The position numbers and the translations under genes were made by a program. 44,082 nucleotides of DNA from Clostridium sp. (GTDB lineage: Bacteria > Bacillota_A > Clostridia > Lachnospirales > Lachnospiraceae), in the NCBI GenBank assembly GCA_023666975.1, contig JAMPAW010000014.1:1-44082 (forward strand), written 5' to 3'. Of the stretch, positions 36,315 through 44,082 are shown in pieces; position 1 is the stretch's first letter, and every line of letters starts with the position of its first letter. The notes beneath the pieces were generated by a model, which was not told where the DNA came from, searched no databases, and saw only the letters and a program-made list of their open reading frames with translations.

Positions 36315-38138
36315 TTGAATATTGAAGAGATAATGAAGGGGCTGGATTTGCTTTTTGACAATCGGCAGGGCGACAGGATAGAAGAATATTTGTCCACATA
36401 TCTTGAGCAGGCATTGAAAGAGGGGGATGTGGGCAGTGCCATTACGATTATCAATGAATTAATCGGATTTTACCGGGATACCTCCCAATACGAAAAGGCG
36501 GAAGCCTATTGTGAAAAGCTTCTTCCTTTTATGGAGCGGGCAGGTCTTAAAGATACCGTGCATTACGGAACGAGCTGCCTCAATATTGCCAACGCATATC
36601 GGGCATCGGGAAGGCTGGAGGATTCTCTTTTCTACTACCGGAGGGTATTTGATATCTATGACAAAAATCTTAAGAAAAATGATTTTCTCTATGCCAGTTT
36701 AAATAATAATCTGTCGCTGCTCTATCAGGAAATGGGGGAGTTCGATAAAGCCTGTGAGGCTCTTGTCCGGGCACTTGAAATTGTAAAACAGTATCCGGAT
36801 TCCGTCGTGGAATTGGCGGTAACCTATACCAATCTGGCAGCTTCTTATGTTAAGGCAGGACGTCTTGCGAAGGCGAAAGAAAACGCAGAATTGGGGCTGG
36901 CCGTTTTTCGCGACGGCTTGACAGAGGATTTTCACTATAGTGCGGCACTTTCGGTGGCGGGTGATATTCGATATGCCGGTGAAGAATACCCGGAGGCTGC
37001 AGAGTGTTATGAACAGGCGATGATTGCCCTGAAAAAACATGTGGGACTGACACATGGGTACTTTCGCATTGTATCTAACCTGCAAATCTGCTATGAGGCG
37101 ATGGGAAAAGCGGATGCATTGAATGGACTTACCCTGTCAAGGGATTATTATGAACAGTTCGGAAAAGAAGCGTTTGGAAGTGCAGATGCGCAGTGGAATC
37201 AGCACTATGGCAGGGATACGCAGGAGCTGAACGGAATATGCTTTGCAAAGCTGGGAGAAGGTTCCGAATGCTTCGGATTTGATGACCTTTTGTCAAAGGA
37301 TCATGATTTTGGCCCGGGCTTCGGTATTTTGGTGACCAGGAGGCAATATGAGCAGTACGGCAAAGAATTGGAGGAAATTTACAGCAAACTGCCGGAGAAT
37401 TTCCGCGGTTTTTCGAGACCAGAGCCGATTGCGGGCGCTCCGCGCAGCGGCGTGATTGTCGTGGAGGATTTTCTTGGCAGGGTTCTGGCTCTTTCCGGCA
37501 GTGAGCTTAATTTTTTACTGGAAAAGAGGACCCTTCCGGAAGAGGTATGGCTTCGCATTGAGGACTGGCGGCTGAAAACAGTGACAAACGGGGAGATTTT
37601 TGACGGCAGCAATTCCGTCTACGAAAATGTTTATTCTGTCTTGAAAAAAGGATATCCTACGACGGTATGGCGGAGAAGGATTGCCCAGAAGCTGGGAGAA
37701 ATTTGTCAGTCGGGACAGTATAATTATCAGCGGTTGATGGTGAGGCAGGATTTATACGGGGCAATTCTCATGCTCCACGATTTTGAAAGGGCAGTCGTGG
37801 AATTTCTGTTTTTAATCAACAGCGTGTATGCACCGCATGAAAAGTGGATAATGACGGAAGCGGAAACACTCTCTAAGGGACAGAATATACTGAAAGAGGT
37901 AAAGGAATTGATGAAGCAGTCTCCCGAAATGTCTTCCTATCTGCAACGGGATATGGTTGACTGGATTGGGACGGTAAACCGGGAGGATGTGATTGTGGAA
38001 ATGATTGACCGTATCGGGGCAGAAATTGTTGCACTGCTTAAGGTGGAAGGGCTGACAGAAAGCAATGAGGCTTATCTGGAAATGCAAATACCTTACCTGC
38101 TGACGGGCTGCCGGAATGATGTGTCAGGTGACGAATAA
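36315..38138 (+). CDS. TPR protein with DUF4037 nucleotidyltransferase-like domain
   Basis: The protein has about 607 residues. The first 270 form tetratricopeptide-type helical pairs (YEKAEAYCEKLLPFMERAG, LNIANAYRASGRLEDSLFYYR, YTNLAASYVKAGRLAKAKE). From about 285 on it resembles DUF4037. LGEGSECFGFDD at 313-324 and DHD at 329-331 look like the Gly-Ser and Asp-x-Asp metal motifs of nucleotidyltransferases. The segment around VWRRRIAQKL, QDLYGAILMLHDF and NSVYAPHEKWI matches the family's helical part. TPRs would bind a protein partner; the catalytic domain may transfer a nucleotide to an unknown acceptor (inference). ATG 36309 is only one base after GGGAGG, so TTG 36315, spaced 7, is preferred. 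It lies between the CobK-like and DUF4125 genes with short gaps. Confidence 0.78.
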   Translation: MNIEEIMKGLDLLFDNRQGDRIEEYLSTYLEQALKEGDVGSAITIINELIGFYRDTSQYEKAEAYCEKLLPFMERAGLKDTVHYGTSCLNIANAYRASGRLEDSLFYYRRVFDIYDKNLKKNDFLYASLNNNLSLLYQEMGEFDKACEALVRALEIVKQYPDSVVELAVTYTNLAASYVKAGRLAKAKENAELGLAVFRDGLTEDFHYSAALSVAGDIRYAGEEYPEAAECYEQAMIALKKHVGLTHGYFRIVSNLQICYEAMGKADALNGLTLSRDYYEQFGKEAFGSADAQWNQHYGRDTQELNGICFAKLGEGSECFGFDDLLSKDHDFGPGFGILVTRRQYEQYGKELEEIYSKLPENFRGFSRPEPIAGAPRSGVIVVEDFLGRVLALSGSELNFLLEKRTLPEEVWLRIEDWRLKTVTNGEIFDGSNSVYENVYSVLKKGYPTTVWRRRIAQKLGEICQSGQYNYQRLMVRQDLYGAILMLHDFERAVVEFLFLINSVYAPHEKWIMTEAETLSKGQNILKEVKELMKQSPEMSSYLQRDMVDWIGTVNREDVIVEMIDRIGAEIVALLKVEGLTESNEAYLEMQIPYLLTGCRNDVSGDE

Positions 38139-38157
38139 TATGATGGAGGAAACAGAG

Positions 38158-38787
38158 ATGGAAAAAGAAGAATTGGTGGATGCTTTGGTGAAGAAGGAAT
38201 GGGAGGCATTTGACAAGGTAAAAAATCAAGGAGGCAGGGCAGACTGCCAAGACGACTGGGAAACGTTTTCCATTATGAGGAAAAGCCAGTATCTGGCATG
38301 GCCCGTGGAGCTGACGGAGAGTTTCTATGCGGATTTTGAGGAGGCAGACCGGCATGGCTGGAATCTGATTACCGAGAAATATGCAAGGATGATGGAGTCG
38401 ACGGTTCCGGAGGAATATGAGGCAATCAGCGCACAGCTTCCGGAATGTCCAAAGGAAAAAAGAGCGATTGTCAATCAGATTGCAGAGATTCAGGTGGAAT
38501 GGATGGAGGACTTTGCAAATGAGTATCCCGGTATGGCGGCGAATGCCAGAAGTATACGTTCTACGGAGGATACTCCCTATAATACATCCTATGAGACTTA
38601 TTTAAAGGGCGAGCTGATGACTTATTCGGACCGCACGCTCGGTCTTTATGGCAGGTGGATTGTGGAGTTAAAGAACAACGATGAGAATCTGGCAGCAATC
38701 ATTATGGCCAATACGGCAAAGCTCTATGGATACGAGTCGCTTGAGGCTGCAGAACAGGCGCTTAATTTGGGTGTTGAAAAACATTAA
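38158..38787 (+). CDS. DUF4125 family protein
   Basis: The 209-residue, mostly helical, soluble protein matches DUF4125 as I recall it. It has a Trp-rich start (LVKKEWEAFDKV, CQDDWETFSIMRKSQYLAW), a central EIQVEWMEDFANEYP segment, and ETYLKGELMTYSDRTLGLYGRWIVEL. The function of the family is unknown. The frame is open from 38116, inside the previous gene, but ATG 38158 has a well-spaced GGAGG. It directly follows the TPR-DUF4037 gene. The efp promoter begins inside its last codons. Conserved polar residues (Asp, Trp, Arg, Tyr) suggest an enzyme or adaptor, without proof. Confidence 0.82.
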   Translation: MEKEELVDALVKKEWEAFDKVKNQGGRADCQDDWETFSIMRKSQYLAWPVELTESFYADFEEADRHGWNLITEKYARMMESTVPEEYEAISAQLPECPKEKRAIVNQIAEIQVEWMEDFANEYPGMAANARSIRSTEDTPYNTSYETYLKGELMTYSDRTLGLYGRWIVELKNNDENLAAIIMANTAKLYGYESLEAAEQALNLGVEKH

Positions 38788-38802
38788 GATATACGGTATA
38801 AT
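38774..38802 (+). promoter_or_regulatory. Candidate sigma-A promoter of efp
   Basis: TTGAAA (38774-38779), exactly 17 bases, TATAAT (38797-38802). The -35 box overlaps the end of the DUF4125 gene. It predicts a leader of about 70 bases before efp. A nearby TTGACA (38803) lacks a well-spaced -10. Confidence 0.7.
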
Positions 38803-38880
38803 TTGACAAGTGAGTGCTTGTATGAAAAGATAATATAAGCACAAAAGGATATGCGAACGATTTTAAGGAGGATTTTTGTA

Positions 38881-39444
38881 ATGGCAACTATTTCAGCAGG
38901 TGATTTCAGAAATGGTGTAACAATTGAGTTTGAGGGTAATATTTATCAGATTATTGAGTTTCAGCATGTTAAGCCGGGAAAGGGTGCGGCATTTGTCCGT
39001 ACAAAGTTAAAAAATATTGTCAGTGGCGGTGTGGTAGAGAAGACGTTCCGTCCTACTGAGAAATGTGAGACTGCTCATATCGATAGAAAGAATATGCAGT
39101 ATCTGTATGAGGACGGTGATTTATATTACTTTATGGATAACGAAACGTATGACCAGATCGCTCTCGGCAAGGACATCGTAGGTGACGCATTGAAGTTCGT
39201 TAAGGAGAATGAGAATGTTAAAGTTGCATCCCATTCCGGCAATGTATTTGCAATCGAGCCGGAAATCAATGTCGTTTTGGAGGTTACTGAGTGCGAGCCG
39301 GGCATAAAGGGAAATACAGCGACAGGGGCAACTAAGCCATGTACAGTGGAGACAGGAGCAACCCTTAATGTACCGTTATTTGTTAACCAGGGTGACAAGA
39401 TCATGATTGATACCCGTACAGGGGAATACCTTTCACGTGCATAA
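38881..39444 (+). CDS. efp: Translation elongation factor P
   Basis: The 187-residue three-domain EF-P binds the ribosome between P and E sites and rescues stalling at proline stretches. The modification loop [12 protein letters not shown] carries the acceptor Lys at about position 34. The C-terminal domain has [18 protein letters not shown] and GEYLSRA, the usual end. The frame is open from 38851, but ATG 38881 sits behind AAGGAGG and gives the normal N-terminus. It has its own promoter and terminator and precedes spoIIIA, a conserved order in spore-forming Firmicutes. Confidence 0.97.
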   Translation: MATISAGDFRNGVTIEFEGNIYQIIEFQHVKPGKGAAFVRTKLKNIVSGGVVEKTFRPTEKCETAHIDRKNMQYLYEDGDLYYFMDNETYDQIALGKDIVGDALKFVKENENVKVASHSGNVFAIEPEINVVLEVTECEPGIKGNTATGATKPCTVETGATLNVPLFVNQGDKIMIDTRTGEYLSRA

Positions 39445-39469
39445 CCGATAAAGGAATCTAATCTTTAAC

Positions 39470-39506
39470 AGACCATTGACCGTTTGCAGTTGATGGTCTT
39501 TTTTTT
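39470..39506 (+). terminator. Rho-independent terminator after efp
   Basis: The stem AGACCATTGAC pairs with GTTGATGGTCT (11 pairs including two G-U) around an 8-base loop, followed directly by a run of T residues. It separates efp from spoIIIA. Confidence 0.92.
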
Positions 39507-39517
39507 GTGTGAATCTG

Positions 39518-39546
39518 GTTATATTCCGCATATTTCCACATATATT
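39518..39546 (+). promoter_or_regulatory. Possible sigma-E promoter of the spoIIIA operon
   Basis: TTATATT (39519-39525) resembles the sigma-E -35 consensus KMATATT with one mismatch. CATATATT (39539-39546) resembles the -10 CATACANT with one mismatch. The spacer is 13 bases, slightly short. It lies between the efp terminator and spoIIIAA, where a mother-cell sigma-E promoter is expected from Bacillus subtilis. Confidence 0.45.
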
Positions 39547-39583
39547 AAAAGTATGGAAATGTATACCGGATAAAAGGAAAGGA

Positions 39584-40576
39584 ATGATAACCAAAATGAA
39601 TAAAAAGCAGGAAATACTGAAAATATTATCCGCCAAGCTGCGGAGAATTCTGGAGTCTTCAGAGATAAATTTTGACAAGCTGCAGGAGCTGAGGCTTCGG
39701 ATGAATGAGCCGTTCATTATTATCTATGGAGGTACGGAGTTTTTTGTCTCGGATAACGGGACGCTGGAACAGCAGCCGGAAAAGGGATATCAGGTTACGC
39801 AAGGAGATATAAAGGAAACGATGGAATATATCAGTAGTTTCTCGTTATATGCGTATGAAGATGAAATCAGACAGGGGTTTATCACCGTGCAGGGGGGACA
39901 CAGAATCGGACTTGCAGGGAAAGTGGTTTTGGAGCAGGGAAGGGTAAAAAGCGTGAAGTATATTTCATTTGTCAACATCAGAATGTCACACGAGAAAAAG
40001 GGGTGTGGGGAGGAAATTCTGCCGTACATATATGAGGAAAATCAGATTTGCCATACACTGATCATATCGCCGCCGGGATGTGGGAAGACGACACTTTTAC
40101 GGGATATGGTAAGGCTGATATCCGATGGCTTTTGCGGGCATCCGGGAATCAGTGTAGGCGTGGTCGACGAACGTTCGGAAATCGGAGCATGTTATCGCGG
40201 GGTGCCGCAAAATGATATCGGAATGCGGACCGATGTGCTGGACTGCTGTCCTAAGGCGGAGGGGATGCTGATGCTGATTCGCAGTATGTCACCGTCAGTG
40301 ATTGCAGTAGACGAAATTGGAAAGAGAGAGGATATCGATGCACTGGCATATGTCATGAACTGCGGCTGTCATATATTGGCCACCGTGCACGGTGCTTCTG
40401 TGGAAGATGTAAAAAATAAGCCGGTTTTGCGGAAACTGGTCGAGGAAAAGCTGTTTAAACGATTTATCGTTCTGGCAGGGGGAAAAAATCCCGGAGTGAT
40501 CAAAAATATATTTGATGACAGGGGGAGTGTCCTCTATGACTGGAAAACGGTTAACGGAGATTTTGTCTTTGTTTAG
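39584..40576 (+). CDS. spoIIIAA: Stage III sporulation protein AA (ATPase)
   Basis: The 330-residue protein is a PilT/VirB11-like secretion ATPase of the mother cell that drives the SpoIIIA-SpoIIQ feeding channel during engulfment. Walker A is at about 162-170 (SPPGCGKTT), VVDERSEIGACYRG follows, and the Walker B-like IAVDEIGKREDIDAL is intact. The start is uncertain: ATG 39584 has AAAAGGA five bases before it, and ATG 39596 is an alternative; the frame is open from 39509 but upstream codons overlap the promoter area. It is the first gene of the operon and is followed 26 bases later by spoIIIAB. Confidence 0.94.
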   Translation: MITKMNKKQEILKILSAKLRRILESSEINFDKLQELRLRMNEPFIIIYGGTEFFVSDNGTLEQQPEKGYQVTQGDIKETMEYISSFSLYAYEDEIRQGFITVQGGHRIGLAGKVVLEQGRVKSVKYISFVNIRMSHEKKGCGEEILPYIYEENQICHTLIISPPGCGKTTLLRDMVRLISDGFCGHPGISVGVVDERSEIGACYRGVPQNDIGMRTDVLDCCPKAEGMLMLIRSMSPSVIAVDEIGKREDIDALAYVMNCGCHILATVHGASVEDVKNKPVLRKLVEEKLFKRFIVLAGGKNPGVIKNIFDDRGSVLYDWKTVNGDFVFV

Positions 40577-40602
40577 TCTGGCAGGAGGGAGGTAAGCTGA
40601 CT

Positions 40603-41160
40603 ATGGTATTGCTTTGCAAATTTATCGGAGCGGTCTGTGTCATGGGCGCATCGGGGTATCTGGCGGTAAATATTAATCAAACTATGGAGTCAAGAAGCAG
40701 GGAATTGAGAAAGCTGTACAGTCTTTTATTGCAGCTGAAAAGTGAAATCCAGTATATGGCTAACACGCTGCCGGAATGTTTCCGCAATCTGTCTAAGGGG
40801 GTGAAAGCTCCGTTTAAGGACTGGCTTACTGGCCTTTGTGCAGGAATGGAAAAAGAGGAGGCGGGCGAAGGAGACAAAAAAGAAACCGAATCAACCGGAT
40901 TTGCGGAAATCTGGCGGGAACAGCTGGAGTACCTGTATCAGAGCTCCGCATTGGACAAGGAGGATTTGGAGCCGCTCGATGAGCTGGCGGACAAGCTGGG
41001 TGCAGTAGATATGATGGCACAGCTGAAGGCAATCGATTATGCCCTGCTGCACATTGAGAAAAACCGAACGGCACTGGAGGCAGAGCTTGGACAGAAAAAA
41101 AAGGTGGTGGCTACTCTTGGCATGTTCTGGGGTTTTATGACATTGATTTTACTTTTGTAG
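40603..41160 (+). CDS. spoIIIAB: Stage III sporulation protein AB
   Basis: The 185-residue protein has an N-terminal hydrophobic segment (to about residue 22), a helical cytoplasmic body and a C-terminal hydrophobic segment (ATLGMFWGFMTLILLL). The early helix RSRELRKLYSLLLQLKSEI is typical of SpoIIIAB, which resembles GspF-type platform proteins of secretion systems. It is slightly longer than the Bacillus protein because of a Gly/Glu/Lys-rich insert near residue 85-95. Position between AA and AC confirms the call. Confidence 0.92.
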   Translation: MVLLCKFIGAVCVMGASGYLAVNINQTMESRSRELRKLYSLLLQLKSEIQYMANTLPECFRNLSKGVKAPFKDWLTGLCAGMEKEEAGEGDKKETESTGFAEIWREQLEYLYQSSALDKEDLEPLDELADKLGAVDMMAQLKAIDYALLHIEKNRTALEAELGQKKKVVATLGMFWGFMTLILLL

Positions 41161-41217
41161 CCGGGTAAGGTGGACAAGGGTGTTTGGCGAATACATTGAT
41201 GGATAAGGGGAAGGGCG

Positions 41218-41412
41218 ATGACGATTGAAATCATAATTAAAATTGCAGTATTGGGGATTGTGGTGGCACTGCTCAATCAGGTACTCAAGCATGCGGGGAG
41301 AGATGACCAGGCTTTTTTTGTGACGATGGCGGGGATTATTGTCGTGATGACATGGCTTCTGCCATATTTTACCCAGTTGTTTTCTTCCATGCAGGATTTG
41401 TTTAACCTGTAG
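41218..41412 (+). CDS. spoIIIAC: Stage III sporulation protein AC
   Basis: The 64-residue protein has two transmembrane helices (about 4-20 and 34-55), with LNQVLKHAGRDDQAFFVTMAG in two overlapping parts being the characteristic middle. It is a small membrane part of the SpoIIIA complex. Start ATG 41218 follows a GGGGAAGGGCG site. Normal length. Confidence 0.94.
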   Translation: MTIEIIIKIAVLGIVVALLNQVLKHAGRDDQAFFVTMAGIIVVMTWLLPYFTQLFSSMQDLFNL

Positions 41413-41456
41413 CGGTGCGGTCACCTTTGGCGGATAATCGGATTTGAGGTATGTAT

Positions 41457-41840
41457 ATGGGATTTTTTAAAATTATCATTGGTGTGATCATCGGTGTCCT
41501 GCTGGCACTGAAATTGAAAAATCTGAACAGCTCGATGTGGGTATATTTATCCTTAGGCCTCAGCATGTTCGTATTGTTTTATATTTTAAACCGCTTAAGC
41601 TTTGTCTTGGATTTTCTCGATGATGTAATGGGGGATATCGGGCTGGAATCCGGCTATTTTGAAATTTTGATTAAAATTATCGGCATATCTTATCTGTGTG
41701 AGTTTACTGCCAATATCTGCAGGGAGTCCGGCTTTGTGGCAGTGGCAGGACAGATTGAGATTGGCGGTAAACTGACGATGATGGTAATGAGCATGCCGAT
41801 TTTGATGGCAATTGTGGATACGATAACCTCAGTATTGTGA
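41457..41840 (+). CDS. spoIIIAD: Stage III sporulation protein AD
   Basis: The 127-residue membrane protein has three to four hydrophobic helices; SYLCEFTANICRESG near the middle and the C-terminal PILMAIVDTITSVL are typical for SpoIIIAD. ATG 41451 also fits the frame but touches the GAGGT ribosome site, so ATG 41457, six bases after it, is preferred. It lies between AC and AE in the conserved order. Confidence 0.93.
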   Translation: MGFFKIIIGVIIGVLLALKLKNLNSSMWVYLSLGLSMFVLFYILNRLSFVLDFLDDVMGDIGLESGYFEILIKIIGISYLCEFTANICRESGFVAVAGQIEIGGKLTMMVMSMPILMAIVDTITSVL

Positions 41841-41850
41841 AGGGGGAAGA

Positions 41851-43065
41851 ATGTTGAAGAGGACAGCCGGGAGGAAATACAAAACGATATTTTTACTGGC
41901 AGTAATTTGGGTATTTCTCATCAGGATAAGCAGCGTGGAAGTATATGCCATGCAGGAACAGGCGGAGGACAGGGAAACGGTATTAGCGGATTACTATGAC
42001 AATTTTTATGACAGTGCAGGCATTGGGGATTTGGAAAGGGAATTGAATGCAATAAGAGAAGGCTATGGAAATGCAGGAGATATTTCTTTTCAGGATATCT
42101 ATGCGCTTTTTCTGACCGGTGATGTGGATTTGGCGGTATCCGCAGTACTGGAGAGCTTTTACCGTAATATTACCGGTGAGGTTATGCAGAACAGGGAGCT
42201 GTTAGTCCGCCTGATTATTCTGGTCATTATCGCAGCCGTGTTTAACAATTATTCGTCGATAATGAAGATTAGCTATGTGGGAGAACAGGGCTTTTATATT
42301 ACCTATCTGTTGATTGCCGTACTGCTGCTGCAATCGTTTACCCTTGCCTATGATTTAGCAGAGGAGACCGTGCTGTATCTGAAAGAGATTATGGAATGCG
42401 TTATGCCCGCATTTTGCATGTCCATTGTCCTTTGCAGCGGACTGACCACGTCCCATATGGTAAATTCCATGTTTTTGTGGATGCTTGCCATGATTGAAAA
42501 GCTTTTGCTGGTCGTCATTCTTCCGGCGGTACGGGTCTATTTTCTCATTGTACTGTTAAACCAGATTAACACGAAGGACCGTTTTTCAAAACTGGCAGGC
42601 TTAATCAGACAGGCAATACAATTTCTGCTAAAGGCGATTGTCACGGGCATTATCGGCTTAAACGTCATGAAGAGCATACTGGTGCCGGTATATGAAAATG
42701 CAAAATATAATGTGCTGCAAAAAGGTCTTTCCATGGTTCCGGGTGGTGCTTCTTTTTCCGGACTGACCACCATTTTGCTGGGCGCCGGTGTGCTGATTAA
42801 AAACAGTGTGGGGATTACGGCAGTGATGATTCTGCTGGTGTTAGGAGGGGTGCCGCTGTTAAAGCTTTTGTGTTTTAATCTGGTTTACCGGATTATTCTG
42901 GCACTAGTGCAGCCAATCAGTGATAACCGGATTTTAGCCGGACTTCAGGGAGCGGCTGACAGTACAGAAATTCTGGTTCGCGCTACGGCAACCTCGATTG
43001 TTTTGTCGGTTCTTTCGATTGCGATTGTCATATTGACAACAAATGTCAGAATGTATTCGGGGTGA
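41851..43065 (+). CDS. spoIIIAE: Stage III sporulation protein AE
   Basis: The 404-residue polytopic membrane protein has an N-terminal signal-like helix (about 10-30), a roughly 80-residue external part rich in Asp/Glu/Tyr, and about seven or more further helices (for example LIILVIIAAVFNNYSS, MILLVLGGVPLLKLLCFNLVY). It is the largest membrane part of the spore feeding channel. The stop overlaps the open frame of spoIIIAF by 4 bases if GTG 43062 were used. Confidence 0.94.
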   Translation: MLKRTAGRKYKTIFLLAVIWVFLIRISSVEVYAMQEQAEDRETVLADYYDNFYDSAGIGDLERELNAIREGYGNAGDISFQDIYALFLTGDVDLAVSAVLESFYRNITGEVMQNRELLVRLIILVIIAAVFNNYSSIMKISYVGEQGFYITYLLIAVLLLQSFTLAYDLAEETVLYLKEIMECVMPAFCMSIVLCSGLTTSHMVNSMFLWMLAMIEKLLLVVILPAVRVYFLIVLLNQINTKDRFSKLAGLIRQAIQFLLKAIVTGIIGLNVMKSILVPVYENAKYNVLQKGLSMVPGGASFSGLTTILLGAGVLIKNSVGITAVMILLVLGGVPLLKLLCFNLVYRIILALVQPISDNRILAGLQGAADSTEILVRATATSIVLSVLSIAIVILTTNVRMYSG

Positions 43066-43070
43066 TTGGT

Positions 43071-43529
43071 ATGGAGGCAATTTTTTCATGGGTGAAGAGC
43101 GGTCTGTTGTTTGGTATTTTTGCTTCGGTTATCCTGATGTTATGTCCGAATAAATCCTATCAAAAACACGTTGGTATGGTCGTGGGGCTTTTGTTTATTC
43201 TCGTCATGCTGCATCCGGTGATGGAATTTATGCAGGTGGACGGAAGTACTTACACGTCGTATGTCCGTAATTTTTTGATGCTCGACGGTGAGGAGGAGAT
43301 ATCGGAATCCAGCCGTAAACTTTATCAGGAAGCGCTAGAGCTTCAGCTGATGTCCAACTTCAAGGAGGGCGGTTATCCGGTAAAGACGGTCAAGGTATTG
43401 TCGGACAGTGAAGGAAATGTATCCGAGATAAAAATCATTTTTGACGATGAGGTGACGGGGTTGGAAAAAATAGAATTATATTTAAAAAATCTGTTTGGCG
43501 AATCGGTAATCATAAGCTATGAGAGGTAG
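43071..43529 (+). CDS. spoIIIAF: Stage III sporulation protein AF
   Basis: The 152-residue protein has two N-terminal transmembrane helices (about 8-25 and 35-52) separated by CPNKSYQKHVG, then a soluble domain with a ring-building-like alpha/beta pattern (VKTVKVLSDSEGNVSEIKI) seen in SpoIIIAF. ATG 43071 is preferred over GTG 43062 because GGGGTGAT lies in front of it and it gives the usual start. It is 5 bases from the end of spoIIIAE. Confidence 0.92.
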   Translation: MEAIFSWVKSGLLFGIFASVILMLCPNKSYQKHVGMVVGLLFILVMLHPVMEFMQVDGSTYTSYVRNFLMLDGEEEISESSRKLYQEALELQLMSNFKEGGYPVKTVKVLSDSEGNVSEIKIIFDDEVTGLEKIELYLKNLFGESVIISYER

Positions 43530-43532
43530 GAT

Positions 43533-44082
43533 ATGGGGAAACTAAATGAAGTGATTAAGCGGTTTAAGATTTCACAGGAGAAAAAGGAAAAGGCAGTCAT
43601 TGTGTTTTTGCTGGGGGTATTTTTTTTGCTGATTGCCACTCCGGTGTCCACTTTTTCCGATAAGGATAAAACGGGCTTGGGCGGACAGCAGAAGGAAAAA
43701 TCGGATTCTGCGGATAACACGGCAGAACAGGACAGGGAAAATGCAGAAAAAAATGAATATATTGATCACTTGGAGAATAAATTAGAACAGACCATAGGTG
43801 GCATGGAGGGCGCAGGAAAGGTTTTGGTGATGATTACTCTTAAAGATGACGGAGAGAGGATATTAGACAAGAATCAGCCCTATGAAAACGAGATAGTGAA
43901 GAGCAAGGAGGAGGGAAAGGAAACGGAGAGCAGCCATGTGAGAAGCCAGCAGGAAACAGTGCTGGTAGATGAAGACGGTGGTACGGCACCCATTGTTGTA
44001 CAGGAGATATATCCAGATGTGGAAGGCGTGGTGGTGGTGTGTGAGGGCGGTGATAATGCCGACCTTGCCGTCCGTATAAAAG
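43533..44082 (+). CDS. spoIIIAG: Stage III sporulation protein AG (3' end beyond the window)
   Basis: The frame is open from ATG 43533 to the window end (183 codons seen). It has a cytoplasmic Lys-rich start, one transmembrane helix (about 22-40), an external charged linker rich in Gln/Glu/Lys/Asp, and a ring-building domain starting near ENKLEQTIGGMEGAGKVLVMI and continuing to YPDVEGVVVVCEGG. SpoIIIAG forms a large ring in the intermembrane space between mother cell and forespore. GAGAGGTAGG precedes the start, 3 bases after the spoIIIAF stop. The C-terminus and spoIIIAH should follow outside the window. Confidence 0.93.
   Translation, partial: MGKLNEVIKRFKISQEKKEKAVIVFLLGVFFLLIATPVSTFSDKDKTGLGGQQKEKSDSADNTAEQDRENAEKNEYIDHLENKLEQTIGGMEGAGKVLVMITLKDDGERILDKNQPYENEIVKSKEEGKETESSHVRSQQETVLVDEDGGTAPIVVQEIYPDVEGVVVVCEGGDNADLAVRIK

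Overview
The window looks like chromosomal DNA of a low-to-moderate GC, spore-lineage member of the Clostridia, most probably a Lachnospiraceae gut bacterium. The basis is strong AGGAGG-type ribosome sites, a complete start to the spoIIIA sporulation operon next to efp, BspA-type leucine-rich repeat surface proteins, a fused aroE-aroK gene and DUF4037/DUF4125 genes. Every gene I can support lies on the + strand. No tRNA, rRNA, CRISPR array, insertion sequence or phage gene was seen, and no gene-free stretch reaches 300 bases.

Region 1 (1-11523) is a cell-surface block. The tail of a gene is followed by four proteins with prepilin-like N-termini: PilV/GspI-like, a very large PilX/GspK-like, FimT/GspH-like and PilW/GspJ-like. 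A 1778-residue secreted or anchored protein (probably DUF5057) comes next. The order resembles the minor pilin plus PilY1 operons of Gram-negative type IV pili, although the large protein does not look like PilY1. After a hairpin, region 2 (11556-17264) holds one giant secreted leucine-rich repeat protein and a good terminator.

Region 3 (17255-20422) is a housekeeping operon: a YqeG-like HAD phosphatase, a shikimate dehydrogenase-shikimate kinase fusion and an M24 aminopeptidase. Region 4 (20495-31628) is amino-acid biosynthesis. It contains leuC, leuD, leuB, ilvD and ilvB for branched-chain amino acids, then serC and serA for serine, ending in a strong terminator. Three non-metabolic genes are embedded in the leu/ilv part: a secreted LRR/Ig-like protein, a zinc-ribbon membrane protein and a small membrane protein. 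The leuC leader carries a perfect inverted repeat and a tiny ORF rich in Ile/Leu/Val.

Region 5 (31691-35541) has an OmpR-type two-component system, asd with its own promoter, a small membrane protein and a YbjQ-family protein. Region 6 (35617-38787) is the least explained part: a half-length CobK-like protein whose N-terminal half is replaced by a hexapeptide repeat, a TPR protein with a DUF4037 nucleotidyltransferase-like domain, and a DUF4125 protein. Together they look like an undescribed three-gene cassette.

Region 7 (38774-44082) is efp, a terminator and spoIIIAA to spoIIIAG (the last cut by the window end), with a plausible sigma-E promoter in front. In Bacillus subtilis the pepP-like gene, efp and spoIIIA are neighbours. 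Here about 18 kb of metabolic and unknown genes separates the pepP-like gene from efp-spoIIIA.
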